In this document: positions 47,119 through 58,112 of the stretch, in pieces
Layout: each line of letters begins with the position of its first letter
Position numbering within the stretch: the first letter of the stretch is position 1
Assembly (NCBI RefSeq): GCF_001267885.1
Contig: NZ_CP012382.1
Coordinates: 4,637,001 to 4,701,000 of the forward strand
Origin: Streptomyces ambofaciens ATCC 23877
GTDB taxonomy: Bacteria > Actinomycetota > Actinomycetes > Streptomycetales > Streptomycetaceae
Reading direction: 5' to 3'
Length of the DNA stretch: 64,000 bases
Notes under the pieces: model-generated
What the model was told of the DNA's origin: nothing
The model's database searches: none
Seen by the model: only the letters and a program-made list of their open reading frames with translations
Made by a program: the position numbers and the translations under genes

Positions 47119-47721
47119 TCACCTCGCGGACACGGCGTCCGTGCGCTCGTACGGGAAACGGGCGAGCGGCGCCTCCCGCGCGAAGAAGGTCTTGGCCCGT
47201 GTCAGCGCGTCCGTGTCCCGCAGGACGTCCCCGGGCTTGCTGCCGTTGCCGAGCAGCACTCCGCCGAAGCGCATGCCCATGTAGGCCGCCGAGTTGTTCA
47301 GGGTGCCGATCAGCGGGTCGGCGACCTCCTGCTCCTCGTGCGCCAGCGCGGTGACGCCCCACAGGGTGCGGCCGGACAGGGTGGCCTTGAAGTCCAGGCC
47401 GGGGGTGCGCAGCCAGCCGGACCAGTGGTCCAGGTAGCGCTTGACCGGGGCGGACAGCGAGTACCAGTACAGCGGCGAGGCGATCACGAGATCGGTCGCG
47501 GCGAGCGTCGCATCGAGGAGCAGGCCGGCGCTGCCCTCCGTGGGGCGCGCGTGGTCGCTGTCGTGGCGCAGGTCCTCGAACTCGGGCAGTGGATGCGCGG
47601 CCAGGTCGATCCAGCGCTGCTCGACGCCGGACGGCAGCTGTTCGGCGGCGCGCCGGGCGAGCAGCTCGGTGTTGCCGTCGGGACGGCTGCTGCCCAGCAG
47701 GAAGAGGAATCGGCGGGTCAT
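47119..47721 (-). CDS. NADPH-dependent FMN reductase family protein
   Basis: 200-residue flavodoxin-fold protein. The FMN phosphate loop is LLGSSRPDGNTELLA near the N-terminus, and the ASPLYWYSLSAPVKRYLDH segment is typical of NAD(P)H:quinone/azo/chromate reductases. It probably reduces quinones or xenobiotics with bound FMN. The ATG at 47721 (MTRRF) has GGGGGAC upstream; the frame extends 14 codons further without family similarity. A strong promoter with an operator-like palindrome precedes it. Confidence 0.88.
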   Translation of the reverse strand: MTRRFLFLLGSSRPDGNTELLARRAAEQLPSGVEQRWIDLAAHPLPEFEDLRHDSDHARPTEGSAGLLLDATLAATDLVIASPLYWYSLSAPVKRYLDHWSGWLRTPGLDFKATLSGRTLWGVTALAHEEQEVADPLIGTLNNSAAYMGMRFGGVLLGNGSKPGDVLRDTDALTRAKTFFAREAPLARFPYERTDAVSAR

Positions 47722-47765
47722 GAGGTCCCCCGGAACGGTTGTCGTGCGCGGATACCAGCACATGC

Positions 47766-47793
47766 ATTATATGCGTACGCATTTATCTGTCCA
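47766..47793 (-). promoter_or_regulatory. Near-consensus promoter with embedded palindrome for the FMN reductase
   Basis: Minus strand: -35 TGGACA (47788-47793), 16-nt spacer, -10 TATAAT (47766-47771), a perfect -10 that is rare in Streptomyces. The spacer contains ATGCGTACGCAT (47771-47782), a perfect 12-bp palindrome touching the -10. This geometry fits a strong promoter held off by a repressor. Confidence 0.7.
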
Positions 47794-48030
47794 TGGGTCT
47801 CCCTGTCCGAGCGCGCGAGCGCGGGCGGGCGGCCGGGGCGGACGCCCGGCTTCGAGCGTCGACGCGCCGACACCGGTGTGACCTCCTGGAACGAGCCTGT
47901 GACACCCCGGTGACGCGAGAAGGGGGAGCGAGCGGAGAGACTCGACGGCAGGTGTACGACAGGCATGACAGGCTCTGGACGGCGCGGAAACCGAAACCGC
48001 CGACGGAAGCCGCCGATGAGTGGGGGAACG
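47794..48030. other. Divergent intergenic region, FMN reductase / TPR-like gene
   Basis: The gap between the divergent genes is 309 nt including the promoter above. The remaining 237 nt contain no supported gene. A GTGGGGGAACG ribosome-binding sequence for the plus-strand gene is at its right edge. Confidence 0.55.
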
Positions 48031-49515
48031 ATGTCTCGACTCGGTCGCGAGGAGCAACGGGGCCACGAGGGCGCCGAGCGCCCGCCCGCCCCTGCGGCGA
48101 CGCCGATCGAGGTCCGCGTGCCGGCGGCGGAGCCCGGCGCACGCAGCGCCTCGGTCGACGGCGCGCTGGTCGTCGCGGCGCCCGGCGAGGAGATCCAGAA
48201 CGCCGTCCTGAACCGCCTGCACCGCCTCGCCCTGGCGGCGGGCCGGCCCGTCCTCGCCACGATTCACGACGAGCGCATCGGCTGCTCCGTCCCGCTCCGG
48301 GTCGATCCCGACGGCTCCAGCCACCTCGCCGCGGAACCGGTCCCGACGGCCCCCGCGGAGAAGCCCGTACGACGGGACCGGCCCACGCACGTCCTGCGCG
48401 CGGTGGAACCGGTGACGGAGGGTACCGCCGCGTCCCACCCGTCGCCGGCGCCCGAGACGCGGCGGACGCCCGCCGGTGATGCGGCACCGACGTTCACCCT
48501 GCGCGCCCTGGCCGCACCGGCGGGGGGCGCGGCGCCCGGTACGGTCGCGCCGCCGACGGGGGTCTTCGGGCCGCCGCCCCGGATGGACGGCGGCTCCGTG
48601 GCCAGAACCACCGAGCAGGCGCACCCCCGGCCCACGGCGGGGCCCGCCGTCGGGCGGGCGGCGGTCGACGGGCCGGCAGTGGCCGCCGGTTCGAAGCCGG
48701 TCGCGGCGCCCGCGCCCGTCCCGGTGCCCGCGTCCGCGCCCGAGCCCGTCGCCTGGCCCGAGCCGGTCACCGATGCCGAGTCCGAGTCGCGCCAGGCGCA
48801 CGAGTCGCTCGACGTGCCCGAGTACGAGCCGCGACACGCGCCCGAGCCCGAGCCGACTCCAGCCCCCGAACCGCCCCGCGCTCCCGCGCCCGTCTCCGCT
48901 CCCGCTCCCGTCCCCGTCGTCGACCTCGGTCTCGCCGCCGCGGCCGAGCTGGGGCCCAGGCCCACCCCCACCCCCGCCCGCGGCTTCGATGCCGTGGCCG
49001 AGGCCGTGCTCGGGGACGGACCGCTCACCGCGCCCGGTGACGCCACCGCCCCCGCGCTCCTCGCGGAGCCGACCGCCCGTATCAACGAGGCCGTCAAGGA
49101 GGGGCGTACGGAGGAGGCGGCGCGGCTGGCCGAGCGGACCGTGGGGGACGCCTCCACGACGCTGGGGCCGGAGCACCCCGAGGTACTCCGGCTCCGCGAA
49201 CTCTGCGCCTACATCGCCTACTTGTCCGGCGAACCGGAACGTGCCTTCCACCTCTCCATGGACCTGGCCCGGACGCACCACCGCGCGGGCGACGCCGAGG
49301 CCGCCTACGGCAACGTCCGCAGCGCGGCCACCGCCTGGCGGGCCGTTCGCGACCCGGAGCGGGGCCTGGAGCTGGGCCGCGAACTGGTCGGCCTGTGGGG
49401 TGGACTCGCCGCCGAGGAGGGCCCGGCCGCGGACGACGCCGAGGAGCTGGAGACCGCCCGCAACCGTATGGGCCGCCTCACCGAGCGCGCCCGCGCCCGC
49501 ACCGCGGCCGGCTGA
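48031..49515 (+). CDS. Pro/Ala-rich protein with C-terminal TPR-like domain
   Basis: 494 residues. Residues ~15-95 form a conserved-looking small domain (GALVVAAPGEEIQNAVLNRLHRLALAAGRPVLATIHDER) that I cannot name. Residues ~95-330 are a disordered Pro/Ala/Glu region with many AP-x-P repeats. Residues ~345-490 are helical with tetratricopeptide-like pairs (EEAARLAERTVGDASTTLGPEHPEVLRLRELCAYIAYLSGEPERAFHLSMDLARTHH pattern). No signal peptide. The ATG at 48031 is directly after GGGGGAACG; an ATG at 48016 is less well placed. Likely a protein-protein adaptor of unknown partner. Confidence 0.75.
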   Translation: MSRLGREEQRGHEGAERPPAPAATPIEVRVPAAEPGARSASVDGALVVAAPGEEIQNAVLNRLHRLALAAGRPVLATIHDERIGCSVPLRVDPDGSSHLAAEPVPTAPAEKPVRRDRPTHVLRAVEPVTEGTAASHPSPAPETRRTPAGDAAPTFTLRALAAPAGGAAPGTVAPPTGVFGPPPRMDGGSVARTTEQAHPRPTAGPAVGRAAVDGPAVAAGSKPVAAPAPVPVPASAPEPVAWPEPVTDAESESRQAHESLDVPEYEPRHAPEPEPTPAPEPPRAPAPVSAPAPVPVVDLGLAAAAELGPRPTPTPARGFDAVAEAVLGDGPLTAPGDATAPALLAEPTARINEAVKEGRTEEAARLAERTVGDASTTLGPEHPEVLRLRELCAYIAYLSGEPERAFHLSMDLARTHHRAGDAEAAYGNVRSAATAWRAVRDPERGLELGRELVGLWGGLAAEEGPAADDAEELETARNRMGRLTERARARTAAG

Positions 49516-49545
49516 CCGGACGGCCTGCGCGGCGGGCCGCCCGGT

Positions 49546-49546
<1 letters not shown>
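49514..49546. terminator. Bidirectional hairpin, TPR-like gene / aminopeptidase
   Basis: 49514-49525 pairs with 49535-49546, eleven of twelve positions (one A-C mismatch). It overlaps both converging stop codons. Confidence 0.6.
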
Positions 49547-50538
<992 letters not shown>

Positions 50539-50672
50539 CTAGGGAGGCCCTGGGGAGGGGACTCCGCAGTGAATGGGGTGCCTGGATGGTGTGGCCGGGA
50601 CTGACCCGTCGTCAAGACCGTTATCCGGCCACCACCTTGCGGATATCGGGAACCCCTGGTCGCCGGCCCGTC

Positions 50673-51143
50673 CTAGTGGACGCAGAACTCGTTGCCCTCC
50701 GGGTCCGCCATCGTCACCCACTCCCCGCCCTGCTCCTTCACCTGCCGCAGGACGCTCGCCCCGAGCGCCTCCAGCCGGGCGACCTCCGCCTCGCGCCGCC
50801 CCTCGCCCGGGTGCAGGTCCAGGTGGAGCCGGTTCTTGCCGGTCTTGGCCTCCGGTACGCGCTGGAACAGCAGCCGCCGCCCCAGCCCGGCACCGCTCTC
50901 CTCGTGGCACGGGTCGTCCGGATGGCGTACGGCGGCCAGGTCCCGCCAGGCGCGGCGGCCGTGGGACTCGACGGTCAGCTCGGCCGGTACGGCCCCGAAG
51001 CCCAGCAGTTTCTCGATGAGGGCGCTGTTGTCCTCCACCTCGTAGTGGAGGGCGGCGGCCCAGAAGTCCGCCTGGGCGTGCGGAGCCGCGGCATCGATGA
51101 CGATCTTGAAGTGCACGGGGGCGGGTGACGAGGTCGATGTCAT
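50673..51143 (-). CDS. VOC/glyoxalase-like protein
   Basis: 156 residues with two beta-alpha-beta-beta-beta modules of the vicinal oxygen chelate fold (VHFKIVIDAAAPHAQADFWAAALHYEV; KNRLHLDLHPGEGRREAEVARLEALGASVL; VTMADPEGNEFCVH). Members include glyoxalase, dioxygenase and antibiotic-binding proteins; the reaction here is unknown. The ATG at 51143 is 21 bp from the divergent CGNR regulator start. A TATAAC box sits so that the transcript would begin at or near the ATG. Probably a target of that regulator. Confidence 0.88.
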   Translation of the reverse strand: MTSTSSPAPVHFKIVIDAAAPHAQADFWAAALHYEVEDNSALIEKLLGFGAVPAELTVESHGRRAWRDLAAVRHPDDPCHEESGAGLGRRLLFQRVPEAKTGKNRLHLDLHPGEGRREAEVARLEALGASVLRQVKEQGGEWVTMADPEGNEFCVH

Positions 51144-51144
51144 G

Positions 51145-51163
51145 TAACCAGTTATACTGGTTA
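51145..51163. promoter_or_regulatory. Palindromic operator overlapping two face-to-face -10 boxes
   Basis: TAACCAGT-TAT-ACTGGTTA is an 8-3-8 perfect inverted repeat filling the 21-bp gap between divergent genes. TATACT (51153-51158, plus) and TATAAC (51151-51156, minus) overlap at its centre, each 6-8 nt from a start codon. Both transcripts would be leaderless. The CGNR protein is the obvious candidate to bind it. Confidence 0.72.
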
Positions 51164-51164
51164 T

Positions 51165-51788
51165 GTGAGTGAGCGGACAGCGAAATCGCCGAAAACCTCC
51201 CCCGGTCTGACGCTCGTGACGCGCGAGGGCAAGCCGTACCGCTTCGACCCGGGCGCCCTCTGTCTCGAACTGCTGACGACCGGTGGGCCGGGCGCCTACG
51301 CGCGCTGGGAAGTACTGCACGAGCCCGCGGACCTGGTGGCCTGGGCCGGGCGCAGCCGGCTGCCGGGCGGACTGGAGCCGGCCGTGGACCAGGCCGATGT
51401 GCAGCGGGCCCGAGCCCTGCGCGACGCCCTGTTCCTGCTCACCGCGGACCGGGCGCACGGACGGCCGCTCCGGCCCGACGCCCTGGAGGCCGTGAACGCC
51501 GCCGCGGCCGAGCCCTCGCTCGTCACCCGCGTGGAACCGGACGGCGCCCGGGGCTGGGCCCCGGGCGCCACGGGCGTCCGCCTGCTGTCGACGGTCGCAC
51601 GCGACGCGATCGAGCTGTTCACCGGTCCGTACGCCGACCGCATCCGCGAGTGCGGCGCCCACGACTGCCTTCTCCTGTTCGTGGACACCTCACGCCCGGG
51701 GCGCCGTCGCTGGTGCGCGATGGAGCACTGCGGCAACCGTGAGAAGGCGCGGACCCACCGCGCACGGCGAGCGCCCGACGCACGCTGA
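51165..51788 (+). CDS. CGNR zinc finger transcriptional regulator (ABATE domain)
   Basis: 207 residues. The N-terminal ~150 residues form the ABATE domain proposed to sense stress ligands. The C-terminus holds the CGNR zinc finger with four Cys: RECGAHDC and RRWCAMEHCGNREKARTHRARR. The GTG at 51165 has no Shine-Dalgarno but lies one -10-to-start distance from TATACT. Divergent from the VOC gene and sharing its operator, it is likely autoregulated. Confidence 0.9.
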   Translation: MSERTAKSPKTSPGLTLVTREGKPYRFDPGALCLELLTTGGPGAYARWEVLHEPADLVAWAGRSRLPGGLEPAVDQADVQRARALRDALFLLTADRAHGRPLRPDALEAVNAAAAEPSLVTRVEPDGARGWAPGATGVRLLSTVARDAIELFTGPYADRIRECGAHDCLLLFVDTSRPGRRRWCAMEHCGNREKARTHRARRAPDAR

Positions 51789-51883
51789 CGCCGAGGGGGG
51801 AAGGCCCAGACGGGGCTAGGGGGGAGCGGGGAGGGCTGGAGGAGCGGGGAGAGGCAGGGAGGGACCGTGGAGGGGCAGCAGGG

Positions 51884-52930
51884 CTACGGCTTCGCCACCG
51901 GAGCGTCCCGCTGTTCGGGCCCGGAAGGGTCGGGGGCAGGCGCTCCGGAGGCCACGATTCCCGACTCCCGCTCGGCGCCCCCCTTCACCGGCGGCACCCC
52001 GGCGCCCGTCCGGTCGAGCTGTGCCCTGAGCGCCCGGGCGGTCCGGCGGACGGTGCGCAGGGCGTCCCAGGTGAGCAGCGTCAGCGCCAGCCAGACCAGC
52101 GCGAAACCGGCCCAGCGTTCGGGCGGCATGGCCTCGCCGAAGTAGAAAATGCCGAGCAGGAACTGGAAGACCGGGGCCAGGTACTGCAACAGCCCCAGCG
52201 TCGAGAGCGGCACGCGGATCGCCGCCGCACCGAAGCAGACCAGCGGGATCGCCGTGACCACGCCGGTCGCGGCGAGCAGGGCCGCGTGTCCCGCGCCCTC
52301 CGTGGTGAAGGTGGAGTCGCCCCGCGCGCCCAGCCACAGCAGGAAGCCGAGCGCCGGCAGGAACTGGATCGCCGTCTCGGCGGCCAGCGACTCGACGCCA
52401 CCGAGGTTGACCTTCTTCTTCACCAGGCCGTACGTGGCGAAGGAGAAGGCGAGGCAGAGGGAGATCCACGGCGGCCGTCCGTAGCCGACGGTGAGGACGA
52501 TGACGGCCGCGAGACCGGTGCCGACCGCCGCCCACTGCACGGGCCGCAGCCGCTCCTTGAGCAGCAGCACCCCCATCGCGATGGTGACCAGCGGGTTGAT
52601 GAAGTACCCGAGCGAGGCCTCGACCACATGACCGCTGTTCACGGCCCAGATGTAGACGCCCCAGTTGACGGTGATGACGGCGGCGGCCACGGTGATCAGA
52701 CCCAGCTTCCGCGGCTGCCGCAGCAGCTCGCCCGCCCAGGCCCAGCGCCGTACGACGAGCAGGGCGACGGCGACGAAGGCGAGGGACCACACCATCCGGT
52801 GGGCGAGGATCTCCCCGGCCCCGGCGGGCTTGAGCAGCGGCCAGAACAGCGGGACGAGGCCCCACATCCCGTATGCCGCGAAGCCGTTCAGCAGGCCTAT
52901 GCGCTGTTCGCTCCTCGACGACCCGGCCAC
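51884..52930 (-). CDS. rarD: RarD-type EamA transporter
   Basis: About 348 residues, ten hydrophobic segments, drug/metabolite transporter superfamily, RarD branch (SEQRIGLLNGFAAYGMWGLVPLFWPLL start; ILAHRMVWSL; VNWGVYIWAVNSGHVVEASLGYFINPL). The substrate is unknown. The GTG at 52930 lies 6 nt after AAGGAG; upstream GTG and ATG codons (52936, 52957, 52978) are worse placed. The C-terminal ~50 residues are a polar Pro/Ala tail. Confidence 0.9.
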   Translation of the reverse strand: MAGSSRSEQRIGLLNGFAAYGMWGLVPLFWPLLKPAGAGEILAHRMVWSLAFVAVALLVVRRWAWAGELLRQPRKLGLITVAAAVITVNWGVYIWAVNSGHVVEASLGYFINPLVTIAMGVLLLKERLRPVQWAAVGTGLAAVIVLTVGYGRPPWISLCLAFSFATYGLVKKKVNLGGVESLAAETAIQFLPALGFLLWLGARGDSTFTTEGAGHAALLAATGVVTAIPLVCFGAAAIRVPLSTLGLLQYLAPVFQFLLGIFYFGEAMPPERWAGFALVWLALTLLTWDALRTVRRTARALRAQLDRTGAGVPPVKGGAERESGIVASGAPAPDPSGPEQRDAPVAKP

Positions 52931-53067
52931 GGGCACCTCCTTCTCGCGCTGCCGCATGCCGGGGCGGAGGCATGCCACGACGAAGGTAGCGCCGTGACCG
53001 GCCGTCTGTCATGTCCGTATCGGCATACGGTCATGACAGACGGCCGGGTGGGGGCCGACGGCGGGCG

Positions 53068-53922
53068 TCAGTCCTTGAGCGCGGCGGAGACGGCCTCGGC
53101 GAGCGGCGTGGTCGGGCGGCCGGCCAGCCGGGACAGGTCGCCGGTGGTGACGACCAGCTCCCCCTTCTCGATGGAGCCGTCCACGCCCGCGAGGACGGCG
53201 GCCAGCGGCCCGGGAAGCCCGGCGCCGGTGAGGATGCCGGCGTAGGCCTCGGTGGAGACGGGGGTGTAGACGATCTCCCGGCCGGTCTGCCGGCTCAGTT
53301 CGGCGGCGTACTCGTCGAAGCTCCAGGCCTCGTCGCCGCCCAGTTCGTACGCCTTGTTCTCGTGACCCTCGCCGGTCAGGACGGCGACGGCGGCGGCCGC
53401 GTAGTCGGCGCGGGAGGCCGAGGAGATCCGGCCCTCGCCGGCCGCCTGCACGACGGCGCCGTGCTCCAGGACCGGGGCGAGCTGCTCGGTGTAGTTCTCG
53501 TGGTACCAGCCGTTGCGCAGGAGCACGTACGGCAGGCCCGAGCCGACCAGCGCGTCCTCGGTGGCGCGGTGGTCGTCGGCGAGGGCGGCCGTGAGGCTGC
53601 TGGGGGCGCTGGTGTAGGCGAGCAGGGCGACGCCGGCCTTCCTCGCCGCTTCGATCACGACCGTGTGCTGCTGGACGCGGCCCTTGTCGAACTCGTTGCC
53701 GGAGATCAGCAGCACCCGGTCGCCGGCGGCGAACAGGCCGTCGAAGGTCTCGGGGCTGTTGTAGTCGGCGACCGCCAGCCGGACGCCGCGGGCGGCGAGG
53801 TCGGCGGCCTTGTCCCGGTCGCGGACGACGGCGGTGATCCGGTCGGCCGGCACCTTCTCCAGCAGCTGCCGCACGACGTGGCGGCCCAGGTGTCCGGTGG
53901 CTCCGGTGACGACGATGCTCAT
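53068..53922 (-). CDS. NmrA/QorB-like NAD(P)-binding protein
   Basis: 284 residues of the atypical SDR class. The Rossmann loop is VTGATGHLGRHVV at the N-terminus. VLLISGNEFDKGRVQQHTVVIEAARKAGV and LRNGWYHENY match the NAD(P)H:quinone oxidoreductase QorB/YtfG group, which has no classical YxxxK active site. Probably binds NADPH and reduces quinones or senses redox state. Inverted repeats upstream resemble HxlR-type operators, but no HxlR gene is next to it. Confidence 0.9.
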   Translation of the reverse strand: MSIVVTGATGHLGRHVVRQLLEKVPADRITAVVRDRDKAADLAARGVRLAVADYNSPETFDGLFAAGDRVLLISGNEFDKGRVQQHTVVIEAARKAGVALLAYTSAPSSLTAALADDHRATEDALVGSGLPYVLLRNGWYHENYTEQLAPVLEHGAVVQAAGEGRISSASRADYAAAAVAVLTGEGHENKAYELGGDEAWSFDEYAAELSRQTGREIVYTPVSTEAYAGILTGAGLPGPLAAVLAGVDGSIEKGELVVTTGDLSRLAGRPTTPLAEAVSAALKD

Positions 53923-53972
53923 GGCTTCAGTACTCCTTGTGGGGGTGCGATGCCACTGACCCTAAAGCGTGC

Positions 53973-54026
53973 GCTAACTAAATGACAGTGCCCACTTTGA
54001 AGTAAGGTACTTACCTTTGAGTTAGC
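53973..54026. promoter_or_regulatory. Nested inverted repeats upstream of the NmrA-like gene
   Basis: Outer arms GCTAACT (53973-53979) and AGTTAGC (54020-54026) are perfect. Inner arms GTAAG and CTTAC (54002-54014) flank GTA. The region is A/T-rich for this genome and lies 50-105 nt before the gene start. Confidence 0.55.
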
Positions 54027-54080
54027 TTCCTGGTCGGGTGCCTGGTCGTCCCTGCGCGCCGACCTGGGCGCGCGCATGCG

Positions 54081-54110
54081 AGAGGCCCGGGCGTTGCCGC
54101 CCGGGCCTCT
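54081..54110 (-). terminator. Hairpin terminator after korB
   Basis: A 13-bp perfect stem (54081-54093 with 54098-54110) and a TTGC loop lie 22 nt beyond the korB stop. Confidence 0.75.
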
Positions 54111-54132
54111 TCACAGCCGTGCGCCGCCGGTC

Positions 54133-55216
<1,084 letters not shown>

Positions 55217-55224
<8 letters not shown>

Positions 55225-57154
55225 CGATGGCCTCCTTCAGGACCGTGGCGAGCTGTTCCGCCTTGAACGGCATGCCGTTGACCTGGTTGTACGACTGGGC
55301 GTCGACCAGGTACTTCGCCCGGACGAGCGTGGCGAGCTGACCGAGGTTCATCTCGGGGATCACCACCTTGTCGTACCCCTTCAGCACCGCTCCCAGATTG
55401 CGCGGGAACGGGTTGAGATGGCGCAGGTGCGCCTGCGCGATCGCCTGACCGGCGGTCCGCAGCCGGCGCACCGCCGCCGTGATGGGCCCGTACGTCGAAC
55501 CCCAGCCCAGCACCAGCGTCCGCGCGCCGTCCGGGTCGTCGACCTCCAGGTCGGGAACCTCGATGCCGTCGATCTTGGCCTGCCGGGTGCGGACCATGAA
55601 GTCGTGGTTGGCCGGGTCGTACGAGATGTTCCCGGTGCCGTCCTGCTTCTCGATGCCGCCGATCCGGTGCTCCAGGCCCGGAGTGCCCGGCACCGCCCAG
55701 GGGCGGGCGAGGGTCTGCGGGTCGCGCTTGTAGGGCCAGAACACCTCGGTGCCGTCGTCCAGGGTGTGGTTGGCGCTGTGGGTGAACTGCACCGCGAGGT
55801 CCGGCAACTCGTCCGGCTCCGGGACGCGCCACGGCTCACTGCCGTTGGCCAGGTATCCGTCCGAGAGCAGGAAGACCGGGGTGCGGTACGTCAGCGCGAT
55901 CCGGGCCGCCTCCAGCGCGGCGTCGAAGCAGTCGGCCGGGGTGCGCGGGGCGACGACCGGGACCGGCGCCTCGCCGTTGCGCCCGTACATCGCCTGCAAC
56001 AGGTCCGCCTGCTCCGTCTTGGTCGGCAGGCCGGTGGACGGCCCGCCGCGCTGGATGTCCACGACCAGCAGCGGCAGCTCCAGGGAGACGGCGAGCCCGA
56101 TGGTCTCGCTCTTGAGCGCCACCCCCGGACCGCTGGTGGTCGTCACGGCCAGCGAGCCGCCGAACGCGGCACCCAGCGCCGCGCCGATGCCCGCGATCTC
56201 GTCCTCGGCCTGGAAGCTCCGCACACCGAAGTTCTTGTGCTTGCTGAGCTCGTGCAGGATGTCCGAGGCCGGGGTGATGGGGTACGAGCCGAGGAAGAGC
56301 GGCAGATCGGCCTGGCGGGACGCGGCGATCAGGCCGTAGGACAGCGCCAGGTTCCCGGAGATGTTGCGGTACACGCCCGGCGGGAACGCCTTCGCCGCCG
56401 GCGCCACCTCGTAGGAGACCGCGAAGTCCTCCGTGGTCTCACCGAAGTTCCAGCCCGCCCGGTAGGCCGCGATGTTGGCGGCGGCGATGTCGGGCTTCTT
56501 CGCGAACTTCGACCGCAGGAACTTCTCCGTGCCCTCGGTGGGCCGGTGGTACATCCAGCTCAGCAGCCCGAGCGCGAACATGTTCTTGCTGCGCTCGGCC
56601 TCCTTGCGGGTGAGGTCGAACTCCTTGAGGGCCTCGACGGTCAGGGTGGTCAGCGGCACCGGATGCAGGTGGTAGCCGTCGAGCGAACCGTCTTCCAGGG
56701 GCGAGGTGTCGTAGCCGACCTTCTGCATCGCCCGCTTGGTGAACTCGTCGGTGTTGACGATGATCTCCGCACCGCGCGGCATGTCGTCGATGTTCGCCTT
56801 GAGCGCGGCCGGGTTCATGGCGACCAGCACGTTGGGGGCGTCACCGGGGGTGAGGATGTCGTGGTCGGCGAAGTGCAGCTGGAAGGACGAGACACCCGGC
56901 AGCGTGCCGGCGGGCGCCCGGATCTCGGCCGGGAAGTTCGGCAGCGTCGACAGGTCGTTGCCGAACGACGCGGTCTCCGAGGTGAAGCGGTCGCCGGTGA
57001 GCTGCATCCCGTCGCCCGAGTCCCCCGCGAACCGGATGATCACCCGGTCCAGCCGGCGGACGTCCTTCGCCCCGACCGGTTTGCGCTGCGCTCCCACGAC
57101 GGTCTCGTCGGTTCCGTCGGCCTGCTCCGCTGGGCTGCTGACCTGGCTGGTCAC
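55217..57154 (-). CDS. korA: 2-oxoacid:ferredoxin oxidoreductase alpha subunit (KorA, gamma-alpha fusion)
   Basis: 645 residues: a gamma domain (about 30-215, starting RVIIRFAGDSGDGMQLTGDRF) fused to the alpha domain (about 230-645, with LFLGSYPITPASDILHELSKH and FQAEDEIAGIGAALGAAFGG). TTTSGPGVALKSE is typical of the 2-oxoacid:acceptor family. The GTG at 57154 (MTSQVSSPAEQ) has GGGAGGT 8 nt upstream; the longer frame upstream is unlikely. Aerobic actinobacteria use this enzyme in the TCA cycle beside or instead of the dehydrogenase. It lies 4.5 kb from nuoA2. Confidence 0.95.
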
Positions 57155-57440
57155 TGAACTGGACCTCCCTCGAGGCGGCTGTCCCGGGGACCGGTCTCTC
57201 ACCGGCCGTCCCAGGATCAACCCTACGTCCGCAAGGGTTTACTTCCGGTGGACATTCGCATGATGGTCACGCCTCGAGACGGCGCGCCGCCCCGGCGGCC
57301 CACGGTTTCCGCACCCCCCGCCACTCGTGAGGACGCACCTCGCACGGGCCCCGCATCCTCATTCGTTCGGATGAGCCGCCGGTCGGGGAGGGTGAGCGGC
57401 CGGTCCGCGCCGGTGAGCCGCCGGGCCGCCGGAAGCGGCG

Positions 57441-58112
57441 TCAGGAGTTGAGATAGGTGAGGACGGCGAGCACCCGCCGGTGGTCTCCGTCGCTCGGGGA
57501 CAGGCCCAGCTTCATGAAGATGTTGCTGACGTGCTTCTCGACGGCCCCGTCGCTCACCACGAGCTGCCGCGCGACCGCCGAGTTCGTCCGGCCCTCGGCC
57601 ATCAGGCCCAGCACCTCGCGCTCCCGCGGGGTGAGCCCCGCCAGAACGTCCTGCTTGCGGCTGCGCCCGAGCAGCTGCGCGACCACCTCCGGGTCCAGGG
57701 CCGTCCCGCCCCGCGCGACGCGCACGACCGCGTCCACGAACTCCCGCACCTCGGCCACCCGGTCCTTGAGCAGGTAACCGACCCCGCGGCTGGAGCCGGC
57801 CAGCAACTCCGTGGCGTAGCGCTCCTCCACGTACTGCGACAGCACCAGCACCCCGAGGCCGGGGTGCGCCTTGCGCAGTTGCACCGAGGCGCGCACCCCC
57901 TCGTCGGTATGGGTCGGCGGCATCCGTACGTCCGCCACCACGACGTCCGGCAGCTCGCCCTGCGCGTCCAGCTCGGCGATGGTCTTGATCAGCGCCTCCG
58001 CGTCGCCGACACCGGCCACGACCTCGTGCCCGCGGTCGGTCAGCAATCGGGTCAGCCCCTCTCTGAGCAGCACTGAATCCTCGGCGATGACCACCCGCAC
58101 CCTGTCCTCCAC
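57441..58112 (-). CDS. NarL/LuxR-family response regulator
   Basis: 223 residues. The receiver domain has acidic residues in [10 protein letters not shown], phosphoacceptor Asp in [11 protein letters not shown], and Lys in GYLLKDR. A LuxR-type helix-turn-helix (about 155-215) has [45 protein letters not shown] pattern. The start is a GTG with GGGGGG upstream. It lies 370 nt from the nearer of two sensor kinases, all on the same strand. Confidence 0.94.
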   Translation of the reverse strand: MEDRVRVVIAEDSVLLREGLTRLLTDRGHEVVAGVGDAEALIKTIAELDAQGELPDVVVADVRMPPTHTDEGVRASVQLRKAHPGLGVLVLSQYVEERYATELLAGSSRGVGYLLKDRVAEVREFVDAVVRVARGGTALDPEVVAQLLGRSRKQDVLAGLTPREREVLGLMAEGRTNSAVARQLVVSDGAVEKHVSNIFMKLGLSPSDGDHRRVLAVLTYLNS

